A stretch of DNA of 12,984 bases from Nitrospirota bacterium (lineage in GTDB: Bacteria; Nitrospirota; Thermodesulfovibrionia; UBA6902; DSMQ01), in assembly GCA_016207865.1 (NCBI GenBank), contig JACQZD010000150.1:1-12984 (forward strand), written 5' to 3'. The translations under genes and the position numbers were made by a program. The notes under the pieces are model-generated. The model had not been told where the DNA came from and did no database searches. It was given only the letters and a program-made list of their open reading frames with translations. This document shows, in pieces, positions 7,214 through 12,984 of this stretch (position 1 is its first letter; each line of letters opens with the position of its first letter).

Positions 7214-7248
7214 TCCTAATCTCTAACCCCCAATCCCTAATCCCTTAT
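7214..7248. repeat. Heptad array across the murG end and murC start
   Basis: Five units on the plus strand: TCCTAAT, CTCTAAC, CCCCAAT, CCCTAAT, CCCTTAT. The array encodes the last eight MurG residues, contains the murG stop codon (7223-7225), and on the coding strand supplies the TTAGGAATT just before the murC ATG. Confidence 0.8.
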
Positions 7249-8338
7249 TTTTCATCAGTCCCATTGCGAGTTCAATAATCTTATGCGCGGCATCAGCACT
7301 TCCGAGCGTCCTGCTTACGCGCTCCATTTCGCCTATGGCGTCCGGATTTTCAAACAGGTGTTTTATCATTTCAGAAAGAGACTTGCCGTTAAGCTCCCTG
7401 TCAAGAATCATCTGTGCAGCGCCCATGTCCCATAATTTCCTTGCGTTATGCTCCTGATGGTTATTTGCCGCATAGGGATATGGAATAAGGATTGCCGCCT
7501 TTCCGCATGCCATAAGTTCGGCAAGTGTTGTTGCGCCGGCCCTTGATACCACAAGATCAGCCGCCGCATATGCATCTGCCATATTATGCGCAAAGGGGAC
7601 CACAGTCCCTTTAAAGCCCCTCATGCGGTAGAAATCACGCACGCCGTTAAAATCTCTTTCACCGGTCAGGTGCAAAAATTGAATTTTATCTTTAAACCCG
7701 TCAAGATATACCAGCGCCTCGCTTACCGCACGGTTAATGCTGCTTGCGCCCCTGCTGCCTCCAAAGACAAACACCGTAAAAAGCCCTTTATCAAGGCTGA
7801 AAAAATTACAGCCCCTTCCCCTGTCCCCTTTAAGTATCTCCTGCCTTATGGGATTGCCTGTAAGATATGTCTTGTCTTTCGGAAAAAATCCAAGAGACTC
7901 CTGGTAAGTTGCAGTGACTGTATCAACGAATCTGCCAAGCAGTTTGTTCGTAAGGCCCGGCACTGAGTTCTGCTCATGTATCATGGTGGGTATGCCCATC
8001 ATGACCGCAGTCAAGACCGCCGCCCCTGAGCAGTAACCTCCGACTCCCAGTACCATGTCAGGCCTAATCTCTTTAAGAACTGCATAAGAATCCTTCAGCG
8101 ACAGCGGGATCTTGCATGCAGCGCCAGCCGCCCTGAATATGTTCATGCCTGCAATGCCTTCGGCCCTTATTAATCTTATGTCAAAACCCTCCTTAGGGAC
8201 TATGCTTGACTCTATTCCGTGCGCAGTGCCTATAAAAACCACCTCTGTATTGTCCTGCATTTCTTTAAAGGCCCTCGCAACTGCTATGCCCGGAAAAACA
8301 TGTCCTCCTGTGCCGCCCCCTGCAATCACTATTTTCAT
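7223..8338 (-). CDS. murG: MurG, UDP-GlcNAc:lipid I transferase (makes lipid II)
   Basis: MurG is a family-28 glycosyltransferase on the inner face of the membrane. It adds GlcNAc to lipid I, forming lipid II for export to FtsW. Motifs: GGGTGGHVFPGIAVA (7-21, the lipid-pyrophosphate loop), GVGGYCSGAAV (96-106), HEQNSVPGLTN (119-129), FVFGGSRGASSIN (188-200), and the UDP-GlcNAc region SRAGATTLAELMACGKAAIL with PYPYAANNHQEHNA (263-296). The length of 371 is normal. The last residues, GLGIGG, come from the heptad array and are not a family feature. Spacing is 3 bp from ftsW and 12 bp to murC, consistent with one transcript. There is only a weak AGAAG ribosome site, so coupling to ftsW translation is likely. 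Confidence 0.97.
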   Translation of the reverse strand: MKIVIAGGGTGGHVFPGIAVARAFKEMQDNTEVVFIGTAHGIESSIVPKEGFDIRLIRAEGIAGMNIFRAAGAACKIPLSLKDSYAVLKEIRPDMVLGVGGYCSGAAVLTAVMMGIPTMIHEQNSVPGLTNKLLGRFVDTVTATYQESLGFFPKDKTYLTGNPIRQEILKGDRGRGCNFFSLDKGLFTVFVFGGSRGASSINRAVSEALVYLDGFKDKIQFLHLTGERDFNGVRDFYRMRGFKGTVVPFAHNMADAYAAADLVVSRAGATTLAELMACGKAAILIPYPYAANNHQEHNARKLWDMGAAQMILDRELNGKSLSEMIKHLFENPDAIGEMERVSRTLGSADAAHKIIELAMGLMKNKGLGIGG

Positions 8339-8341
8339 CTT

Positions 8342-9472
8342 CTACTGTATGTATCTCCCCCTCTCCCCGGTCCATCCTTTAGAGTTTACTGACCTTTGTA
8401 TGCTTATCAGCACTCCGACAGCCATCATGTTTACAAGAAGCGCCGAACCTCCGTAACTTATAAAAGGCAGCGGAAGCCCCTTTGTAGGCATAAGACCTAT
8501 TGTCACGGCAAAATTAATCAGCGCCTGCGTCACTATCATTAAGGTCAGCCCCATTGCCAGATAATATCCAAAAGGGTCTTCTGTCTGCTCGGCTATCTTT
8601 GTGCCTTTTATAAAAAACCAGATAAAAAGACCGAGTATGCAGGATACGCCAATCAGTCCCCATTCCTCCCCGATAAGAGAAAAGATAAAGTCCGTATGGA
8701 GTTCAGGCAGGTAAAACAGCTTCTGCTTGCTGGCCCCGGGACCAACACCCGTAATCCCTCCCCTGCCGAATGCAAGGAGCGACTGCACGAGGTGAAATCC
8801 CTTGCCGAGCGCATCCTTCCACGGGTTCCAGAAAAACATTACCCTGTCTTTCCTGTATGGCTCCAGCCATACAAATTTATAAAAACCTGCGGCGCCAAGC
8901 AGGAGAAATCCTGCAATATAATTCCATTTTAGTCTTATCCCTCCGATGAATAAGAGGATAATTGTAATTATGCCCAGGCTGATAATCGCTCCGAAATCCG
9001 GCTGTTTATATATAATCAATTGGAATATGCCGACAACCGCAAATGGGATTAGGATCCCATATCCGAGGCTCTTCATTTTTGACGCGTACTTTTCAATATA
9101 ATAAGCCAGCGCCAGTACTGTCGTGAACTTTACAAACTCCGACGGCTGAAATGTTGAGGGCCATAACCTGATCCACCTCCTTGCGCCGTTGGCTTTAACA
9201 CCGATGCCCGTAAATACGAGAATAAGCAAGCCCAGCGATAGTGCAAGCAGAATGATAACAACCCACCGGTTATTTAATTTACGGTAATCCATCTGCGCCA
9301 GAAAAAGCATTGCCGCCAGCCCTATCACAACAGTGAAAAGGTGCATCCACAAATAGTGATATCCATTCCCGTATTTTGCTTTTGATATCAAGCCTGTTGA
9401 GCTGAAAACCATTAACAACCCTACAAAAATTAGTATCCCAACCGGTATCAATATGCTATGTGTTTTTCTCAT
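8342..9472 (-). CDS. ftsW: FtsW, septal lipid II polymerase (SEDS family)
   Basis: FtsW is a multi-pass membrane glycosyltransferase that polymerises lipid II at the division site with the transpeptidase FtsI. The 376 residues are mostly hydrophobic, with about ten membrane segments. SEDS motifs are clear: NGARRWIRL (95-103), FQPSEFVKF (108-116), YKQPDFGA (155-162) with the conserved aspartate D159, the long loop AFGRGGITGVGPGASKQK (234-251), LPELHTDFIFSLIGEEWGL (255-273), and LPLPFISYGGSALL (333-346). FtsW rather than RodA is favoured by the dcw location and by the GVGPGASKQKLFYLPE loop. It sits 4 bp after murD and 3 bp before murG. No ribosome site is evident before the ATG, so translation is probably coupled to murD. 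Confidence 0.96.
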   Translation of the reverse strand: MRKTHSILIPVGILIFVGLLMVFSSTGLISKAKYGNGYHYLWMHLFTVVIGLAAMLFLAQMDYRKLNNRWVVIILLALSLGLLILVFTGIGVKANGARRWIRLWPSTFQPSEFVKFTTVLALAYYIEKYASKMKSLGYGILIPFAVVGIFQLIIYKQPDFGAIISLGIITIILLFIGGIRLKWNYIAGFLLLGAAGFYKFVWLEPYRKDRVMFFWNPWKDALGKGFHLVQSLLAFGRGGITGVGPGASKQKLFYLPELHTDFIFSLIGEEWGLIGVSCILGLFIWFFIKGTKIAEQTEDPFGYYLAMGLTLMIVTQALINFAVTIGLMPTKGLPLPFISYGGSALLVNMMAVGVLISIQRSVNSKGWTGERGRYIQ

Positions 9473-9476
9473 TTCA

Positions 9477-11015
9477 TTAATTTTTGATTGTTAATTTTAA
9501 ATTCTTAATTTGTTTAACTGCCTCTTTAAACTTTCTTCCCCGGTCCTCAAAATTTAAAAACATGTCAAAGCTCGCGCATCCCGGAGATAAAAGCACAACA
9601 TCTCCCCTGCAGGCCTTTGACATAGATTTCTCAACAGCATCATTAATATCAGCGGCAAGCACCATATCAGCTGCGCCCTCCGCCGCCTTTGCAATTTTCT
9701 CTTTTGCCTCGCCGATAAGGACCAGCGTCTGGACCCTTTTTGCAATCAAATCCCTTAGCACGGTAAAATCTCCTGCCTTGTCCCTTCCGCCCATTATCAG
9801 GATGATATTCTCAAAACTCTCCAGAGATTTAATAACAGCGCCTATGTTGGTCCCCTTTGAATCATTAATAAAACTGACTCCGTCAATCTCGCAGACAAAT
9901 TCAAGCCTGTGCTCAAGCCCTGGAAAATCCATGAGCACGTCCCTGACGGCGTCTGCCGGGCAGCCGGATACAAGCGCAACCAGTGAGGCGGCCATCGCAT
10001 TTTCAAGATTATGGACGCCTTTGATGCGAAAGGATGAAGGTTGAAGGTTGAGGGATAAAGGATGAAGGTTGAATTCAGGCAGGTTAAAATAAATTAATCC
10101 GTCCTTTAAATAAGCGCCTTCCACTTCCTTTTGCCGGCTGAAATAAATGACATGCGGTTTTTCACTTTTCACTTTTAATTTTTCACTTTTAACTTTCATT
10201 ACCGCAGGGTCATCGGCATTAAGAACCAGAAAATCCCCGGCTCCCTGATTCTCAAAAATCCTTGCCTTTGCATCTATGTATTCCTCTGCCGTGTGATACC
10301 GGTCCATATGGTCAGGGGTTATATTAAGAATTGCGGCAGCCTTGGGCCTGAATTCCTCTATGGACTCAAGCTGAAAACTGGAAACCTCGGCAACAATAAA
10401 ATCAGGCATGGCATTGGGCGGAAAATGTAACAGGCCTTTTCCTTCACTGTCAACTGTTAACTGTTCACTGTTAACTGTCTTTAATATTTCTTTCGTCAAC
10501 GCATTCCCGATATTGCCGCCGAGCAGGGTCTTAAAACCTGCCCGCTTAAGCATCAGGTCCACAAGAGTAGTGACTGTTGACTTTCCGTTTGTTCCGGTAA
10601 CGGCTACGAAAGACGGAGTTAAGAGTTGAGAGTTAAGAGTTGAGAGTTCACGGATTTCTGACCCTTGACCTATTTCCTGTATCACTCTATATGCAAGTTC
10701 AAGTTCGCCGATCAGAGGTACTCCTTTTATTCTTGCACGCATAAGCGGAGGAATATCAAGAGATACGCCAGGACTGACAACAATAATATCTGCCTTGTTA
10801 AAGAGTTCTTCAGGATGCCCGCCGGCGGCAATTTCAACAGAAGACGGGAGAAGCTTAATGGTCTCCTTCAGGGAATCATAAGGCTTTATATCTGTTATCC
10901 AAACCCTTGCGCCAAGTAAGACAAGTATATTCACTGCGCCGGCGCCGCTTCTGGCAAGGCCGACTACAAGTACGTTTTTATCCCTGAATGTTCTGGTTCT
11001 TTCCTTCTCCTGCAA
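9477..11015 (-). CDS. murD: UDP-MurNAc-L-alanine--D-glutamate ligase with five repeat-encoded segments
   Basis: MurD adds D-glutamate to UDP-MurNAc-L-Ala in the cytoplasm. Motifs: LVVGLARSGAGAVNIL (16-31), SPGVSLDIP (81-89), P-loop AVTGTNGKSTVTTL (138-151), VAEVSSFQLE (208-217), NITPDHMDRY (231-240), IKGVHNLENAMAA (331-343), FPGLEHRLEF (364-373), NDSKGTN (384-390), GGRDKAGDF (409-417) and LSPGCASFDMF (476-486). The core is complete, but the protein is 512 residues against a usual 440-455. The excess lies in residues about 122-133, 180-191, 275-286 and 315-328, with a fifth repeat segment at the C-terminus (502-512). Each is encoded by a 7-bp repeat array and placed between conserved blocks, for example just before the P-loop domain. 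The start is TTG with AAAAGGG 7 nt upstream; it overlaps the carboxypeptidase gene by 38 bp. Enzyme activity is likely retained. Confidence 0.95.
   Translation of the reverse strand: MQEKERTRTFRDKNVLVVGLARSGAGAVNILVLLGARVWITDIKPYDSLKETIKLLPSSVEIAAGGHPEELFNKADIIVVSPGVSLDIPPLMRARIKGVPLIGELELAYRVIQEIGQGSEIRELSTLNSQLLTPSFVAVTGTNGKSTVTTLVDLMLKRAGFKTLLGGNIGNALTKEILKTVNSEQLTVDSEGKGLLHFPPNAMPDFIVAEVSSFQLESIEEFRPKAAAILNITPDHMDRYHTAEEYIDAKARIFENQGAGDFLVLNADDPAVMKVKSEKLKVKSEKPHVIYFSRQKEVEGAYLKDGLIYFNLPEFNLHPLSLNLQPSSFRIKGVHNLENAMAASLVALVSGCPADAVRDVLMDFPGLEHRLEFVCEIDGVSFINDSKGTNIGAVIKSLESFENIILIMGGRDKAGDFTVLRDLIAKRVQTLVLIGEAKEKIAKAAEGAADMVLAADINDAVEKSMSKACRGDVVLLSPGCASFDMFLNFEDRGRKFKEAVKQIKNLKLTIKN
9483..9510. 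repeat. Heptad array at the 3' end of murD
   Basis: Four plus-strand units: TTTGATT, GTTAATT, TTAAATT, CTTAATT. They encode the MurD tail NLKLTIKN and run up to its stop codon. Confidence 0.6.
10031..10072. repeat. Heptad array inside murD (residues 315-328)
   Basis: Six plus-strand units: AGGATGA, AGGTTGA, AGGTTGA, GGGATAA, AGGATGA, AGGTTGA. The encoded stretch is LHPLSLNLQPSSF, just before IKGVHNLENA. Confidence 0.85.
10159..10193. repeat. Heptad array inside murD (residues 275-286)
   Basis: Five plus-strand units: TTTTCAC, TTTTCAC, TTTTAAT, TTTTCAC, TTTTAAC. The encoded peptide is periodic every 7 residues: KVKSEKL then KVKSEKP. Confidence 0.87.
10444..10478. repeat. Heptad array inside murD (residues 180-191)
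   Basis: Five plus-strand units: TCACTGT, CAACTGT, TAACTGT, TCACTGT, TAACTGT. The encoded peptide TVNSEQLTVDSEG shows the 7-residue period. Confidence 0.87.
10617..10651. repeat. Heptad array inside murD (residues 122-133)
   Basis: Five plus-strand units: AGTTAAG, AGTTGAG, AGTTAAG, AGTTGAG, AGTTCAC. The encoded peptide ELSTLNSQLLTPS lies just before the P-loop strand FVAVTGTNGKST. Confidence 0.88.
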
Positions 11016-12018
11016 CCTTTGTCCCTTTTGTTTTTACTAAATTTCTCTTATGTTTTTTGACCTTGCCTTTGGATACGGCCTTGGCCGGCGTCTTTGATTT
11101 AATTTTCTTGATTTTGGTATCTCGTGAGGTAATATAAATAACAGGCTCTTCCTCCATATTGGAGATTTTGGACCCCTTTCCAAAAAGCATTTCAGACTGG
11201 GACCAGAGGGCCGGCCTGCTCGGCGCGCCGAGAACGCTGATTATAATTTCCTTATTTTCCTTATTTGACGCCCCGACAAAACAGTGCCTTGCCGTACGGG
11301 TAAAACCTGTCTTGCCTCCCTGAAAATCATCATCCGCCCACAGAAGTCTGTTTGTATTCCTGACAAAAATTTTTCTTCCGCCCTCAGTGCTTATCTCCCT
11401 GACTTTTGTCGTAAGGATTTCTTTGATGACAGGAATTCTTATGGCATACTGCATTATCTTTGCGAGGTCGGAAACTGTTGAGTATTGCCCCTTACCCGGA
11501 AGACCATTTGCATTTATATATTTTGTATTGACTGCTCCTATCTCAAGAGCCTTCCGGTTCATCAGCTTCACAAACTTCAGTTCACTGCCGGCAACGGCCT
11601 CTGCCAGTGCAGTTGCCGCGTCATTAGCCGATTCCATCAGAGCGGCATAGAGCAGTTCCCTGATTTTTATCCTGTCGCCTTTTTTCAGGTTTGTTTTTGA
11701 CGGCTGCTGGTTTGCCGCCCTTCGCGTAATTGTCGTTACACGGTCCAGATCTGCGTTTTCAGCGACAACAATGGCCGTCATTATTTTTATGGTGCTTGCG
11801 GCGGGTTGTCTTAAATCAGGGTTTTTGGCAAAAAGAACCCTGCCGTCCGAGGCATCCATTATAAGCGCGGAGCGGGCGCTGACGTCGTCAGCATAAACAG
11901 CAGTGAACAGTGAACAGTGAACAGTGAACAGTAAAACGGCAGTAATCAGTGAACGGTGAACAGTGAACGGTGAACGAAAAATTTGAAATTTGAAATTTGA
12001 AATTTGAAATTTTTCCAT
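10978..12018 (-). CDS. D-alanyl-D-alanine carboxypeptidase (peptidase S11, DacA-like) with repeat-encoded signal peptide
   Basis: This penicillin-binding carboxypeptidase removes the terminal D-Ala from peptidoglycan stem peptides in the periplasm. Catalytic motifs are all visible: SxxK as STIK (75-78), SAN (130-132) and KTG (236-238). The mature protein begins near DDVSARSALIMDASDG after the likely cleavage site AVYA (43). The start is ATG at 12018, with GGTGAGGT 4 nt upstream and only 2 bp after the mraY stop; a longer frame from 12078 would lie inside mraY and lacks this site. Residues 4-39, nearly all of the signal peptide, are encoded by two 7-bp repeat arrays. The tail from about 302 is lysine-rich (KIKKIKSK, KVKKHKRN) and may bind the wall or membrane; I see no usual PBP5 C-terminal domain. 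A carboxypeptidase between mraY and murD is not the standard dcw order. Confidence 0.93.
   Translation of the reverse strand: MEKFQISNFKFQIFRSPFTVHRSLITAVLLFTVHCSLFTAVYADDVSARSALIMDASDGRVLFAKNPDLRQPAASTIKIMTAIVVAENADLDRVTTITRRAANQQPSKTNLKKGDRIKIRELLYAALMESANDAATALAEAVAGSELKFVKLMNRKALEIGAVNTKYINANGLPGKGQYSTVSDLAKIMQYAIRIPVIKEILTTKVREISTEGGRKIFVRNTNRLLWADDDFQGGKTGFTRTARHCFVGASNKENKEIIISVLGAPSRPALWSQSEMLFGKGSKISNMEEEPVIYITSRDTKIKKIKSKTPAKAVSKGKVKKHKRNLVKTKGTKVAGEGKNQNIQG
11023..11029 (-). promoter_or_regulatory. Ribosome binding site for the TTG start of murD
   Basis: The minus strand reads AAAAGGG, 7 nt before the TTG at 11015. No ATG or GTG start fits before the first conserved strand NVLVVGLA, so TTG is preferred. 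Confidence 0.5.
11902..11975. repeat. Heptad arrays encoding the hydrophobic part of the carboxypeptidase signal peptide
   Basis: Plus strand 11902-11936 has four exact AGTGAAC units and then AGTAAAA. After an 11-bp break, 11948-11975 reads AGTGAAC, GGTGAAC, AGTGAAC, GGTGAAC. On the coding strand these encode residues about 15-39, including LLFTVHCSLFTA. Confidence 0.9.
11981..12008. repeat. Heptad array encoding the n-region of the carboxypeptidase signal peptide
   Basis: Four exact ATTTGAA units on the plus strand, encoding the near-repeat FQISNFKFQI immediately after the start Met-Glu-Lys. Confidence 0.9.
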
Positions 12019-12020
12019 AG

Positions 12021-12984
12021 TTACCTCACCTTTAAAGTCGTAAGGCTTAAGAGCGCAAGTATGATTCCCACAATCCAAAACCTTACTATGACCTTAGGTT
12101 CAGGCCATCCTTTAAGTTCAAAATGATGATGTATCGGCGCCATTTTAAATATGCGCCTTCCGGTAAATTTAAAAGACCCGACCTGGAGTATCACCGAAAG
12201 CGCCTCAATGACAAAAATGCCTCCGACCAGCGCCAGGACTATTTCTTGTTTTGTTATAACTGCAAGCGTACCCAGCGCCCCTCCGAGCCCTAAAGAGCCG
12301 ACGTCGCCCATGAAGACCTCCGCGGGGTAGCTGTTGTACCAGAGAAAACCGAGCGCCGCGCCAAACATGGCTCCGCAGAAAACCGTAAGCTCTCCTATCC
12401 CCGGCAGATAAAGGACATGCAGATACTGTGCAAACCCCGAGTGTCCCGAAATATACACAAGCGCGCCGTTGGCAAGCGCCGCAATGCCTATCAGTCCGAT
12501 AGCAAGCCCGTCTATCCCGTCGGTGAGATTAACCGCATTGGAAGAGCCGACTATCACAAAAACAGAAAACGGTATATAGAACCAGCCCATGTCTATCAGC
12601 CATTTTTTAAAAAAAGGTATGCTGAGAGTTGATGCAAACGGGTCCTTCGGGTCATGATAAAGTATCATGCCGATCGCCAGCGCAATAGCTATCTGGGCGC
12701 CGAACTTATACCACGCCCTTAAACCCTTTGAGTTCTGCCTTGTAATCTTAAGATAATCGTCCGCAAAACCGACAAGCCCGAATCCCGCGGTCGTAACAAG
12801 CATTATCCATACATATTTATTCTTCAGATCGCCCCACATCAGCATGCTGATAATTATTGACGACAGGATTAAGATACCGCCCATTGTCGGCGTCCCTGTT
12901 TTAGTAATATGACTCTTCGGCCCGTCATCCCTTATATACTGCGTAACGCTGAACTTTTTCAGTCTTCCTATCACGCTCGGCGCA
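12021..12984 (-). CDS. mraY: MraY, phospho-MurNAc-pentapeptide transferase (N-terminus cut by window edge)
   Basis: MraY is a polytopic membrane enzyme that moves phospho-MurNAc-pentapeptide from UDP to undecaprenyl phosphate, forming lipid I. Motifs: DDGPKSHITKTGTPTMGG (first cytoplasmic loop), GFADDYLKITRQNSKGL with the paired catalytic aspartates, SSNAVNLTDGIDGLAIGL, EVFMGDVGSLGLGGALG, and the HHH motif in MAPIHHHFELKGWPE. The frame remains open to the right edge (APS before the GTG at 12974). MraY normally has about 40 more residues and one more helix before this region, so the real start lies outside the window and the GTG is not the start. The gene ends 2 bp before the carboxypeptidase ATG, so both are probably on one transcript. 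Confidence 0.96.
   Translation of the reverse strand, partial: APSVIGRLKKFSVTQYIRDDGPKSHITKTGTPTMGGILILSSIIISMLMWGDLKNKYVWIMLVTTAGFGLVGFADDYLKITRQNSKGLRAWYKFGAQIAIALAIGMILYHDPKDPFASTLSIPFFKKWLIDMGWFYIPFSVFVIVGSSNAVNLTDGIDGLAIGLIGIAALANGALVYISGHSGFAQYLHVLYLPGIGELTVFCGAMFGAALGFLWYNSYPAEVFMGDVGSLGLGGALGTLAVITKQEIVLALVGGIFVIEALSVILQVGSFKFTGRRIFKMAPIHHHFELKGWPEPKVIVRFWIVGIILALLSLTTLKVR
12023..12030 (-). promoter_or_regulatory. Ribosome binding site deciding the carboxypeptidase start
   Basis: The minus strand reads GGTGAGGT, 4 nt before the ATG at 12018, overlapping the mraY stop by one base. It is the best ribosome site nearby and rules out the longer start at 12078. Confidence 0.75.

Noticed and set aside
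8342..9472. RodA instead of FtsW
   Set aside because: The position between murD and murG and the FtsW-like GVGPGASKQKLFYLPE loop favour FtsW.
10031..10651. CRISPR array in the repeat-rich part of murD
   Set aside because: Units are 7 bp and directly adjacent with no spacers, and they are translated as part of MurD.
12019..12078. Longer carboxypeptidase start inside mraY
   Set aside because: The added residues lie in mraY coding sequence and look unlike a signal peptide start, whereas the ATG at 12018 has a strong ribosome site.

Overview
The window is almost entirely one minus-strand block of the division and cell-wall (dcw) cluster of a bacterium. In transcription order, from high to low coordinates, it reads mraY (cut by the right edge), a D,D-carboxypeptidase gene (dacA-like), murD, ftsW, murG, murC, murB, ddl, ftsQ, ftsA and ftsZ. 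Beyond ftsZ there is a small AT-rich tail holding a universal-stress-protein gene with a damaged 5' end and the last codons of a plus-strand gene. The gene order and moderate GC fit a Gram-negative-type bacterium such as a Nitrospirota or deltaproteobacterium-like lineage; this placement is a weak inference from gene order and protein flavour, not a proven assignment.

The genes form one pathway. MurC and MurD add the first amino acids to UDP-MurNAc, which MurB makes; Ddl supplies D-Ala-D-Ala; MraY and MurG build lipids I and II; FtsW polymerises lipid II at the septum; FtsQ, FtsA and FtsZ organise the division site. The carboxypeptidase trims D-Ala from finished peptidoglycan. Most junctions are tight (overlaps of 4, 26 and 38 bp, or gaps of 2-12 bp), so mraY to murB reads as one operon. 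The two larger gaps, ddl/murB (127 bp) and ftsZ/ftsA (235 bp), each hold hairpin-rich repeat elements.

Two things stand out. First, eleven short arrays of 7-bp direct repeats lie in or at the edges of these genes. Each array has its own 7-mer. They are read in frame inside ddl, murD and dacA, and make up the ends of murG, murD and ftsA. Because 7 and 3 share no factor, an array reads out as a 7-residue peptide period. MurD carries five and is about 60 residues longer than usual; in the carboxypeptidase, the arrays encode nearly all of the signal peptide. Second, ftsZ and murB are each broken by an out-of-frame internal deletion of roughly 75-95 bp that removes conserved family residues. Both are normally essential, so either other copies exist, or these are decaying genes, or the assembly is faulty here.

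Base composition falls sharply left of about position 615, just beyond the 3' end of ftsZ, suggesting a recombination or assembly junction there.
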